From Deroplatys truncata (taxonomy: Eukaryota; Arthropoda; Insecta; Mantodea; Mantidae), in the NCBI GenBank assembly GCA_030765065.1, contig CM060989.1, positions 61,084,001 through 61,148,000 of the forward strand: a DNA stretch of 64,000 bases. The letters run 5' to 3'. The notes under the pieces are model-generated. The model saw nothing but the letters and a program-made list of their open reading frames with translations, was not told where the DNA came from and ran no database searches. Of the stretch, positions 39,158 through 48,629 are shown piece by piece. The position numbers were made by a program, and so were the translations under genes. Position 1 is the first letter of the stretch. Every line of letters starts with the position of its first letter.

Positions 39158-39620
39158 TGGAGTGGAGACCAAGGGAGTGACTTGAAGCGATACCAAGGGA
39201 TGACTGGATACGAGACAAAGGGAGAGACTGGAGGCTAGATCAAGGGAGTGACTGGAGGTCAGACCAAGGGAGGGACTGATAGCGAAACCTAGGGAGTGAC
39301 TGGAGACGGTACAAACGGAGTGAGTGGAGACGAGATCAAGGGAGTGACTGGTGACGAGACCAAGGAAGTGACTGGAGGCGGTACCAAGGGAGTGACTGGA
39401 GACGAGACCAAGGGAGTGCCTGGAGACGAGACAAAGGGAGTGACTGGAGGCGAGACAAAGCGAGTGACTGGAGGCGAGACCAGGGGAGTGACTGGTGGCG
39501 AGACCAAGGGAGTGACTGGAGGAGAGACCAAGGGAGTGACTGGAGGCGAGACCAAGGAAAAGACAGGAGGCGAGACAGAGGTTGACTGGAGGGGAGACAA
39601 AGGGAGTGACTGGAGGCAGC
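39158..39620 (-). repeat. Diverged right edge of the minisatellite
   Basis: Units become irregular (CAGACCAAGGGAGGGACTG, GCGAAACCTAGGGAG, GGAGGCAGCACCTAG) and the last recognisable unit ends at about 39614-39620, where LINE coding sequence begins on the opposite strand. Confidence 0.8.
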
Positions 39621-40766
39621 ACCTAGAGTGTTAGCGATGGCAACCATCCACTATGGTAGCATAGGGAACCTGAAGGCCAGACATAGTACAATGCGACACT
39701 TTACCGGAGAAGCGACAAAGTTTACCCCAAACAATAAATGAAGGATGAAGCGAATAAAAGACTCGACAAAACGAGTCCAGGACTCCTTCATGCTATCCTG
39801 AATAATACGAGCGCTGGCGCGCGACTGTTTAAAAGTAACCAAATTATCAAGTGTAGGATGTCGCCGAAACACCCTAAGCGCAGCTCTACGGGCATGAACG
39901 GCCCGACTGTCCTCAGTCAAGCACGGAACAGGAATACGCCGAGGGTGGGAGGACGAACGGGAAATTGTGCGTTCGGCGGCAGACAGCTCGTAAAGGTTAG
40001 GTGCTGCACCATTTGGTTAACGTCAGGGAAGGGCTGGTCCACAAAAGACACGAGGCTGGGATACAGTCTCCAGTCGGCTTTATGAAATTGCCAGATAGGT
40101 GCTCTGGAATGCTGGACGTGGTGAGACATAAGGGAAACGATGCAAGGGTAATGATCGCTGTAGTGGGTGTCAGCGACGACGTTTCAGACGGCAAGCAAGC
40201 TGGATGGAGCAAACGGCAAGGTCCATGTGAGAGAATGTACCAGAAGAATCATGAAGAAAGGTAGGCTTACCTGTATTGAGGTTGAACTGAGCAAAACTGT
40301 TGGAGAGAAGCGTTTCCTTTGTACAGGCCCCAGGCGAACCCCACAGGGAGGTGATGGGCATTAAAATCTTCCAACAGAAGAAATGGCGTTGGGAAAACGG
40401 ACAGGAGATTTAGAATGTCTGCGTTAGCGAGGGGAGACGATGGAGGTGAATATACGGAGCAAACAGAGAAGAAATAGCCGGGTAATAGAAACCTAACGGC
40501 AACAGTTTGCAAGTCAGACGTAAGTGTGAGAGTCAGAAAATGAACGTCGTTACGCACTAATAGCATGACACCTCCATGAGCAGGAGTACCCTCATCCGAT
40601 GCAAGATCATAGCGAACCGGAGCATACCCTCGGAGATCAAAAGGATCGTAGGGCGAAGTTTGGTCTCGTGCAAACACACGACCATAGGTGAATGGGAACG
40701 AAATAAAAGTTGTAGTACCGCCCTATGCGATCGTACACCACGTAAGTTCCAGACCAGGATAGCCAT
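39621..40766 (-). pseudogene. LINE ORF2 N-terminus: endonuclease domain plus linker, truncated
   Basis: ORF2 starts MAILVWNLRGVRSHRAV at 40766. Endonuclease landmarks follow: the catalytic-Asn block VWNLRG, the Glu block CLHETKLRP, VYSPPSSP, EDFNAHHLP (usually GDFNAHH; Glu replaces Gly here) and SDHYPC near 40150. After the domain comes the post-EN linker (RRHPTLDNLVTFKQSRA, MKESWTRFVESF, near 39750-39880). The protein would nick target DNA to prime reverse transcription. The domain is spread over at least three frames, and the gene ends at the array border before the RT fingers, so it is non-functional. Confidence 0.82.
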
Positions 40767-41109
40767 GAATAAAAGGGATAAACTTCCTACTTAGAAGGGC
40801 GGCTCAAAATAACCTTCTGCTTAACCTTGGCGCTCGAGCACTTGGTATGGAGTTGGTGAGGCTCCATAGGCTCTTCGAAGGGAGGGCCCACGCGCTCAGT
40901 ACCAGAAACCGATTCAAGCGCCGAGAATCGGTGCTGGGTGGCAATGGTGACGGGTGCCGCTGAACCGGCTTGTCCCAGGAGGGTCCTTAGGACCAGCTTT
41001 AGAGCGCTTGATAAGTGTGCCAGAGATGGACGGCCGGATGGTCCTTGCGGTCAAGGCAGTCATGGTCCAGGTCTGAGTTTCGGCATCCTACCGGGGAACT
41101 GGCGAGGCA

Positions 41110-41970
41110 ACAACAGAGCTGAATGAACACGATCGCAGGAGGGCAGGTTGGCGCGTATGGTAACGCCTCCGGGCTTCAGCGAAGGACAGTTTCTCCTTTA
41201 CCCGAATCTTCTGGATTGCATTCTCGTCCAAGTACCGCGGACAGTCGGTAAATGACTCAGAATGAGACCCTTTGCAATTAACGCAGACGGGGCTGATGAA
41301 CAGGTACCATCGTGTGAGGGCTGACTACATGAGCCACAGATGGAAACGGCACTCTTACAAGAGACTTGCGTATGCCGAAAACGTTGGCATTTAAAACAAC
41401 GCAGAGGTCTCGGAATATGGGGTCTCACCGCAATTCGTTCCTACCCTCCTGAAATACTCTGGGCAGATCGACGCCATCGAAGGTTAGAAACAGGGCACGA
41501 GTGGGTGAATACACTCCGTCGCGTTTAGCCTGCACACGATTAACCGCTGTTACCTTTTGATCAGAAAGATGTTAGACCAGTTCATCGTCCGACATATCAC
41601 CGAGGCTGTGAGTGGTGACGACGCCTCGACAGGAATTCAAGGTGCGGTGCTTCTCAACACGGATGGGATAACCGCGGAGAAGCGTGGCGCGCAACAATAT
41701 CTTACTTTGTTGATCGGACTTGCTTTGTACTAACAATGAACCATTTCAAAGGCGAGTGCAGGACGGAAACTAACCAGCAATAGCGTCAATGCCCTTCTGA
41801 ATAATAAAAGGTTTCACCTTCTCAGAAGTTTGTCCTTCCTCTGTTCGTGTAATGACTAAGTAACAACCAGATGTCTCTGGTGGTACTTCTGTTATCAAAC
41901 TTTTTCAGCGCTTCTTCGAAATAATGGAGAAAGAGGGTTCCATAGCGAAAGAAAACCTCCACCATTACAA
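41110..41970 (-). pseudogene. LINE ORF1 (gag-like, Pre-C2HC and zinc knuckles), broken
   Basis: On the minus strand the sequence follows the usual jockey-type ORF1 order: CYLVITRTEEGQTSEKVKPF (near 41800-41860), IQKGIDAIAG, LLVQSKSDQQSK, TLLRGYPIRVEKHRTLNS, VTAVNRVQAKRDGVYSPTRA, LFLTFDGVDLP, then PHIPRPLRCFKCQRF followed by Cys/His knuckles (CFKCQRFRHTQVSC, CGSCSQPSHDGTC) near 41310-41430. The protein is an RNA-binding chaperone that packages LINE RNA into an RNP. In-frame stops and at least one frameshift between the LTFDG block and the knuckle domain show it is inactive. Confidence 0.8.
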
Positions 41971-42585
41971 ACGTCTCCGACCTCGGGCTCCGACTTCCCG
42001 GGCGTTACCCCGGCTTGGGCGAGTGGCCTATCTATACCAGTCTTACCCCAGGGTCACACCTCCCAGAACATAGACAGAGGGACCCAATGGCCGTGGGAAG
42101 GTAGCAGCTCATGCAATGGCCCCCCACGGGACTGCAGTTGAACAGCGGATACGAACACGCCTACATGACCCCGGGTGGTGGGGATGACGCCATTACCCAC
42201 TCACCCAGCTGCGCACCCAGTGTGCGAGTATCCGTCAGGATGTGTCCACGGAGGATTAAAATAAATAGAATGGTAAAATAAACCAAAAAGTGCGTGGGTG
42301 TTTCCCACGCAAGCTAGGCCGGCGAGGAAGAAAAATAGATGTGTGAATGAATGGATGTGGTGAGAATTGTTCGGAAAGAGACTAGACAAGAAAGAAACGA
42401 TGGCGAGGGGCGGCATGGAACGAAACGCAAGGAACGCACGAGAGCCTACTTTGAGTCCCCCGGTCACGAGGACGAACCCACCTCGACCGGACGAGGGTGG
42501 AGGGATGATGATGGCGATGAGAGGCTTGGGTACTCCCGGTACGCCAAACTCGTACTCACATAAGGTGAGCCCCTGGGGGGCTCTA

Positions 42586-42690
42586 AAAGTGTGAAGACAG
42601 CTTCTCTTATATGTGCAGCAGTATAAGTAATTGTGGATGATTATAGCATTTCTTATATTAATTCCATTTTATTTCTTATTTCTTTTCAAT
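42586..42690. other. Short unique spacer
   Basis: AT-rich spacer between the presumed LINE 5' end and the 47-bp repeat. A GAGCCCC/GGGGCTC hairpin at about 42567-42583 marks the LINE 5' end region. Confidence 0.4.
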
Positions 42691-42795
42691 GTCTCTCTCT
42701 CTCAAAACAATATGAAGCATTCAACACATGATACAAGACAGTCAACATTTTACTAGTTGGAATGGAAGAAGTGATGTGATATAATTAACATGTGA

Positions 42796-43615
42796 TGATG
42801 ATGATGATGAGATGGGGTTTAAGGGCGCTCAACATCTAAGGTTATTAGCGCCCTCACAATGTATAAAATATAAAAAGTTAAAAGGCAAAAATTAAAATAC
42901 CACACACAAACCCGCTTGGTCGAAAACAGTAAAACCAACAGACCAAATTCTAAAAACCACCACACTAAAATCATTGTCAAAAAGAGTAAAACGACATGTC
43001 AAGTGCTGTAGAACCCATGGGACATGAGCGCCATATGTCCACTGGGGAGAAGAGCCCCATTAAAAAGATAATATAAAAACACACAGCTAAAAGGCGCTCA
43101 GCGCATCATATGCGTCGGTTAAAACTAATGTCGCTGATAAAACGTAAAAGACATTCTAACGCATGCGCGTCACCTGCCAAAACGTTGGCTATGCCAACAG
43201 GCAGACCCAAGCGAACGCGCAATGGAGATAAAACTTGACACACTGTTAAAATGTGATGCACCGTTAATGGCATATAACACCGATCACACAGTGGTGCGGG
43301 GTCACCACTAAGCAGGTATCTATGACTAAAAAGGCAATGTCCGATTCGTAAACGAGCTAAAAGTACCTCTTCCCGACGACACGAACGAGAAGAGGTACCC
43401 CAGACTAACGGGATAGGCTTAACCTCCCGCAACTTGTTCCCCCGGAGGGCCGTCCACTCATCCCTCCAAATCGAGAGGATGCGGCTACGTAAAATAACAA
43501 ACAAATCTGTGGAGGGAAAAACAGAGGTAAAATATCTGGGTAATAAAATCGCCGATCTGGCAGCGGCGTCGGCAGACATTACCGGAGATGCCCACATGAC
43601 CTGGAAGCCACAATA
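42796..43615 (-). mobile_element. 5'-truncated LINE (I type): RNase H end, zinc-knuckle tail and 3' UTR
   Basis: An 820-bp insertion flanked by the 9-bp direct repeat AACATGTGA (42787-42795 and 43616-43624). Minus-strand reading begins inside RNase H: WLPGHVGISGN, then after a frame change ADAAARSAI (together the usual ...HVGI.GNE.AD.AA motif), followed by the C-terminal domain RLRIGHCLFSHRYLL and APLCDRCYMPLTVHHILTVC (Cys/His cluster). Coding ends at 43106 and about 310 bases of 3' UTR follow, containing the GGGCGCTCAACATC motif and ending in (ATC)n, read as TGATGATGATGATGA on the plus strand. It is a dead-on-arrival copy produced by incomplete reverse transcription. It may belong to the same family as the LINE pieces at 39621-42585 and 5885-6505. 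Confidence 0.88.
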
Positions 43616-44037
43616 AACATGTGACTCGCTCATCTGCAGTGTAACAAGTGATATGTAACAATCAGCATTTGACTACACCAACTGTAGAAAAACAAGTGAT
43701 ATGATACAGTCATTGCATGTCTGACTCCAGATGCACTGTAACAAGTGATGTAACTACACCAACTTCATTGGAGCACGTGATACGGCATGATGCAGGCATC
43801 ATGTGATTGACTGCACTGCATTGTAACAAGTGATAAGAAACAATCAACATGTGAACAGCTGTAGTAGAACAAACAATATGATAGTCATCAGTGACTGACT
43901 ACAGTTGCCATGCAACAAAAGATATGAGACAATCAACATGTGACTATACCAGCTGTAGAACAATTTATATGAGACAATCAACATGTGACTATACTAGCTG
44001 TAGAACAATTTATATGATACAATCATATGACTGACTG

Positions 44038-44330
44038 AAATTTAAATTGACTTTTATTTATGGAAGCTCTTTAACTACTATGGTCCTTAGTGTCCCATTC
44101 TATATTGGGCATTAAAGACCAGTAATTTTGCTCAGAGGTCTCTTTACCAGCCTTGAGGTTCTTTTACGTGCCATAAATGTACGACACGGGACCACCGGCT
44201 TTATTTCCCTTCCGAAGGAAACCATGCTAAGGATTTTATGCCCAAAAAAATCCATCACCCTCCACCAGGTTTGAACCTGTGACCTCGGGAACTAGAGGCT
44301 AGCATGGTACCACTAGTCCACGGAGGACGA
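44038..44330 (-). mobile_element. tRNA-derived SINE (family A), copy 2
   Basis: Minus-strand SINE beginning TCGTCCTCCGTGGACTAGTGG. B box GGTTCAAACC at 44265-44277; the A box is slightly altered. The body parallels 3949-4249 throughout (GGTCCTTAG, CCCATTCTATATTGGGC, TTGAGGTTCTTTTACGTG on the plus strand). It is flanked by CATATGACTGACTG (44024-44037) and CATATAACTGACTG (44331-44344), a 14-bp target duplication with one mismatch, although the host minisatellite has similar words. Confidence 0.87.
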
Positions 44331-44600
44331 CATATAACTGACTGCATCTGCCATGTAACAGTGATATGAGACAATCAACATGTGACTACACCAGCTGTAG
44401 TAGAACAAGTGATATGAGAGTCAACACGTGACTGACACCATCTTCAGTGGAAAATGTGATATGAGACTAAAATATGAGAATAAAATTGTGACTGACAGCA
44501 GCTGCAGTGGAATAAGCAATAAGAGACCATCAACATGTTTCTGACAACAGCTCCAGGGGAAATGCAATATGATACGCTGAACTTGCGGTTGATTAGCAAT

Positions 44601-46678
44601 GTCTATGTATCCACATTTTGCAGAAGTCTGTACCAAATCATACTATTCCTGCATATACCCCAGAGAAGTTTATCCGAAGTTAGCATATTTTAAGATTCTC
44701 CAAGTGTTTCAGCTAAGACAATAGGAAAAATCTATGTTACAATTACAAGGTTTTGTCTACCCACTCCTTAACAAACTATTCTTACAAACCCTTATTCTTT
44801 CAGTTACTTAAATTATTACTCTAGATAAAAGTTTGCCGAAATTGTTTCATTACAAATTTGTTTAAGGTAGCCTGAAATTATAGTCAAATCGTAAAGAAGT
44901 GGGTCACAATATGTTGGGTTTAAAACTGTAGACTTTTTGCATGACATCACAAGATACAAATGAATGGTGCCCTCCAAATAAAGTAGAACAACTCTCCAAA
45001 ATTTAAATTAATAGCAACCAATATCATGGTGGTAATCAATTCCACAAAAAAAGTTTACTTCATATAAATGACATCTTTAATGAAAGCTGGACTGATAATC
45101 TTTTTGTCTTATATATACTATGTATCAGCAATGCAAAATTATATAAATTTCATTCAAAATGAAGAGGCATTCAAAGTATATTCAGTGAAAATTGAAAATT
45201 AACATTCCTTTAACCATGCAAATATCTAAAATATTTAGTTTGGATTGGAGAAATTACATTGAAATTCTGTGTGTTTGGTCTTTGTGGGATGCCAAACTTG
45301 AATGCCAAGTTGAGTATTTTGTTCTACTTTTTGTTTTTGAGTTATGGTATTGTCACAGACCCATTTTACTGTAATAGCTGTGTTGTTGGACCTCAAAATT
45401 TATTTTAGGATAAATCTGGTAGCATTTTTGGTTGGAATATACTACTTTCTCCACCTACTACACTTAGTGGTATTGAAAGTAAAATGCACATATGAGAGCA
45501 GGGCAAGCACTCTGTCCTTCTTTGTTATGCTTGAATATAACATCAGATTTTCTGAAGGCTAAAAGCACTACTCCACTCTTCACAATACTTAATCAACTGT
45601 GAAAACCTTTTACTTTTGTTTTATTATGGTGACTATGAACAGTTACTTAAAATCTCTGCTGCTACTGGAACGGAACCAAAGTCAGTTGCAACTTCAGTTC
45701 TGATCCTGATATAGGTTTAACTATACTTGCCTGTGAGTTTACATTGTGATTGTTGCTAAAGTAAATAAAAAGATTTTGTATAATCTAGATATACTGAATA
45801 AACTTTTTCAATCCGTTCACTTCTGTCATGTCAGGATTGTTTATAAAATCACTTCAAATGTGTAATTATGTGACTATTATCATGAACACTTCATTTCACT
45901 TTATTTAAAATGCAAAAACAATATTATAAAACACAACTTGCTTAAATTATGTATATGCTTATTCACATGTCACTATGGTGCTTTTGCTTTGTTTTGTCTT
46001 AATTCACTACTGGATGTGTAAATTATCACAATATACTCATATAATAATTACACTTGTTGCTTTATTTGAGAAAGTCTTTTGCTCTTCTTTCTTTTATGTT
46101 TGTCTTCAGGTATTTCATCGTTTAATATCAACAGTCACAAGCAAACTGATGCTTAAGCATTCCTAGTACCTCCTTTTGTACTCCTCAGATCTTTGTGAAA
46201 TCATTCCCTTGCTTTTCACTAAAATCCTAGGTAAGGAAGTAATCTAGGTGAGAAAACAGAAAATTAATTTTGAGACTCATATTACAAACAAGTCCCTTGT
46301 ATGCTTCAAGCATGTTAGCCACAATGTTTCAATAATTAGGAATCCTTATTGTTACCAAGAAATTTTGAAACAACTTTACAGAAAGATATCCATGCAGTTT
46401 TCTCCCTTCATCCTAGTGTTTTTATATGCTGCATCAGAACATCAGCTTTGTTACATATTTATATACTGGGGTGGGGCCAAAAGGTTTTGCAGCTAAAATA
46501 TTAAATTTAGTTACCCCGGCATAAACATTGGGGGATATAGCTGCAGCAGCAACGAGAGGACTAGTAACCTTAATATACATTTTAAAGTAGGCGTGGGATA
46601 TTCATAACAAAAATACATTGGTTTCACATTAATACATTACCTGTGATTTATTAAACATTTGACATGGTGCCTCTACAT
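44601..46678. other. AT-rich unique DNA, nothing recognised
   Basis: About 2.1 kb, strongly AT-rich. Short ORFs (for example 45192-45374, 45344-45562, 45975-46166) have hydrophobic, low-complexity translations and no recognisable domain. Weak AATAAA words occur near 45772 without an associated gene. Confidence 0.5.
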
Positions 46679-46832
46679 CAGAGGTGGCAAAAAAGTGCTT
46701 CGCAAGTTATTTTGACTCGCAGGCGCCGTTCCCTCTCTCCAACCGTCCTTTTGTTTATCACGTGCTATGGGTGATGCAGTGTGTGTTGCATATTTGGTGA
46801 CTTGCGGAAGGAAGTCGTTTTCGCCACCCTTG
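46679..46832. mobile_element. Non-autonomous hAT MITE, copy 2 (154 bp, TSD CTCTACAT)
   Basis: Starts CAGAGGTGGCAAAAAAG and ends CGTTTTCGCCACCCTTG. A perfect 8-bp duplication, CTCTACAT, lies at 46671-46678 and 46833-46840. The interior matches copy 1 (1440-1595), including TTATTTTGACTCGCAGGCGC and TTGCATATTTGGTGACT. The target fits the nTCTAnAn preference known for part of the hAT superfamily. Confidence 0.92.
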
Positions 46833-46840
46833 CTCTACAT

Positions 46841-48629
46841 CATTCACAAAAGATTACAGAATAGACATTTGAGGGAGATTTTCCACACACACGAAACACA
46901 CACACTACATACACAACCACTCGCCCTGAAGAGACACACACGACTGACACCATTAAACAAAGAAGCTAGTACCTCACACCCTTTCCTCTCTCCACCCCTG
47001 ATTAGGAGGTAGGGAAAGAAATGCCACGTTGGATGAAATTCAAACTCCCAATCAAAATAAGTATACCCAACAATGTCATGCTACAAAGTAATAATGTGTC
47101 TGATGCAACAATGCACACACATACATGCTACAATATCAGGATCACTAGATATATCTTCTTTTAATTTTGCTTCAGATCGTAGTGGAAAGTTCTCACATAT
47201 ATATTTAAAGTAGTCTCTTTCCTATTTAAAGCCTCCAGAAATTGCTTCCTTAAGCCACGTGAAGAGGTGACAGCACAACTTTAGAAGGACTCTCAAGTCT
47301 TTAGCATATAACATTCTTAAAACTGACTTCCAAATTTTCTCAGCTGGCCAGCCATTCTTAGTCCACTGATCAACTTGTTCCCTGCTACCTAACAAAGAAA
47401 GCATTGAAATTTGGTAAACCAGAATGTTGAAAATCACCATAAACTTGCCAGCTGTGTTTACTGTACTTCAGTTGCAATATCAGCAGCTCTGAATTTCTGC
47501 ATGGTTGTTTGAGGATCACTGAATAGGCAATGGGCATTGAACCAATAGCATTTCCGTTATGAAGTTAAACTTCACTTAGAAGCATCAATAAAGTGTGTAT
47601 TCACTTAGGTCATAATTTGGAAGTGCAAGTTCTATCACATTTCTGCAATATATAACATGGCCAACCTTCAGAGAAAAAGAATTTAAAATCTCTTAAGCAT
47701 TGTTGGTACAAATTGATTGATGTTTCTGAGCATAGTTGATCTTTTCCTTGAAGTCTAGAACCTAACAACACAACTAACCTTTTTGGGAAGGCAAGATGTC
47801 ACTAGATCATTTAACTCACTCTGGTTAAAACACTCGCATAGTTCCTGATACAACTTGTTTAAAGAACTGTGTTACACTGCTTATGTTCAGAGAATGTTCC
47901 ATAGCTAACACTAATACAGGATATGACAAAATGAATATAGTCATGGATACAACTTGATCAAGAATTCCACCGTGTGGAAAAATGTTACATAGCTAATACT
48001 AACAAGTAAAACATGAGAGATTGTGGACAAAGCTTAATCTAGGTGCTTATCTCAGGTAGTATGTAGAAGAAAAGTCCCCATCTGCTCCATTCTGTAACAG
48101 AATAATCCATTTGTACACTACACAGTCTAACCTTAACATGATTCTCTTCAGGAAACAGGTTTACAACTGTGGGTAGACTGCATGGATTTTCCATAAATGA
48201 CAAATTACTTCACATATAAAGCATAGAAGAATGTTAACCAATGAATTAGATGAACAATTTGTAGAATATAAGCTAGTATAAAACTTTGAATTTTGAAAAT
48301 TATACTAAACATTATTTTATTATCAGTTTGGCAAATTAAGGTTTGTTAAATGTACTTATTTCTTCAGAAATTCTGTACCTGTGTATGACATTTCTATTCT
48401 TTTAAACAAAAAACCTATTTCTAAAGTGTTGGTAATGAAATTGTGTCTATAATCTGCAACAATTAAGTTTCTAGTTTATTGTGTACTTCAACATGTGCAT
48501 AGAATGAGTTGTTTGTTGAATCCAAATAACAAACACCATGAAGACATATACTGCCTTCCAGTACATAGTCAGAGAAGGTAGAAAACTGGAATCTGTTTAC
48601 TATTTTAACAGCATTATAATATATGCATT
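46841..48629. other. AT-rich unique DNA with a CA-rich tract
   Basis: A short ACACAC-rich stretch lies at 46885-46920. The rest is AT-rich with no confident gene. A minus-strand coding-like segment (about 47140-47450) is listed separately. Confidence 0.45.
47140..47450 (-). pseudogene. Coding-like relic, unidentified
   Basis: On the minus strand one frame reads for about 100 codons with a single internal stop (47222-47224): MLSLLGSREQVDQWTKNGWP, then LFTWLKEAISGGFK, stop, and on the other side ERDYFKYICENFPLRSEAKL. The amphipathic, charged composition looks like a once-real globular protein, unlike neighbouring AT-rich ORFs. I recall loosely similar strings in uncharacterised insect transposon-associated proteins but cannot name a family. 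It could be chance. Confidence 0.3.

Larger units (their letters stand above)
10441..39620 (-). repeat. 24-bp minisatellite, GA-rich orientation, ~29 kb
   Basis: The same 24-bp unit, now inverted: the plus strand reads CAAGGGAGTGACTGG followed by a variable AGGCGAGAC-type segment. About 1,215 units. Strand composition flips from CT-rich to GA-rich exactly at the left border. The segment holds a 1.92-kb direct duplication (12197-16034) and four higher-order repeat copies of about 5-6 kb (anchors at 17949, 22807, 28911 and 34635). Minus-strand ORFs up to 1,724 codons (23499-28673) are a by-product of the 24-bp period. The right end, after about 39160, becomes diverged before meeting a LINE. Confidence 0.97.
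39621..42585 (-). mobile_element. 5' half of a jockey/I-type LINE (5' UTR, ORF1, endonuclease)
   Basis: Minus-strand element whose 5' end is near 42585 and which is cut off by the minisatellite at about 39620. It contains a GC-rich 5' UTR (about 41980-42585), a Pre-C2HC/zinc-knuckle ORF1 (41110-41970), and the apurinic-like endonuclease plus linker of ORF2 (39621-40766). RT and everything 3' of it are absent here. Several frameshifts and stops make it inactive. An RT-thumb piece of compatible type and the same orientation is embedded in the array at 5885-6505. Confidence 0.82.
42690..44600. repeat. Degenerate minisatellite with ~47-bp unit
   Basis: Copies of a unit containing GATATGAGACAATCAACATG, TGACTACACCAGCTGTAG and GAACAAGT recur from about 42700 to 44600 with length drift between about 45 and 60 bases. 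Two insertions interrupt it: a LINE 3' end (42796-43615) and a SINE (44038-44330). Units are diverged, so the array is old. No ORF is maintained. Confidence 0.8.

Noticed and set aside
4250-39620. CRISPR array
   Set aside because: The conserved core and variable segment recall repeat and spacer, but the variable part is only 3-6 bases, the units are contiguous, and the context is eukaryotic.
45192-46496. Small AT-rich ORFs as genes
   Set aside because: Hydrophobic low-complexity translations typical of random AT-rich DNA.
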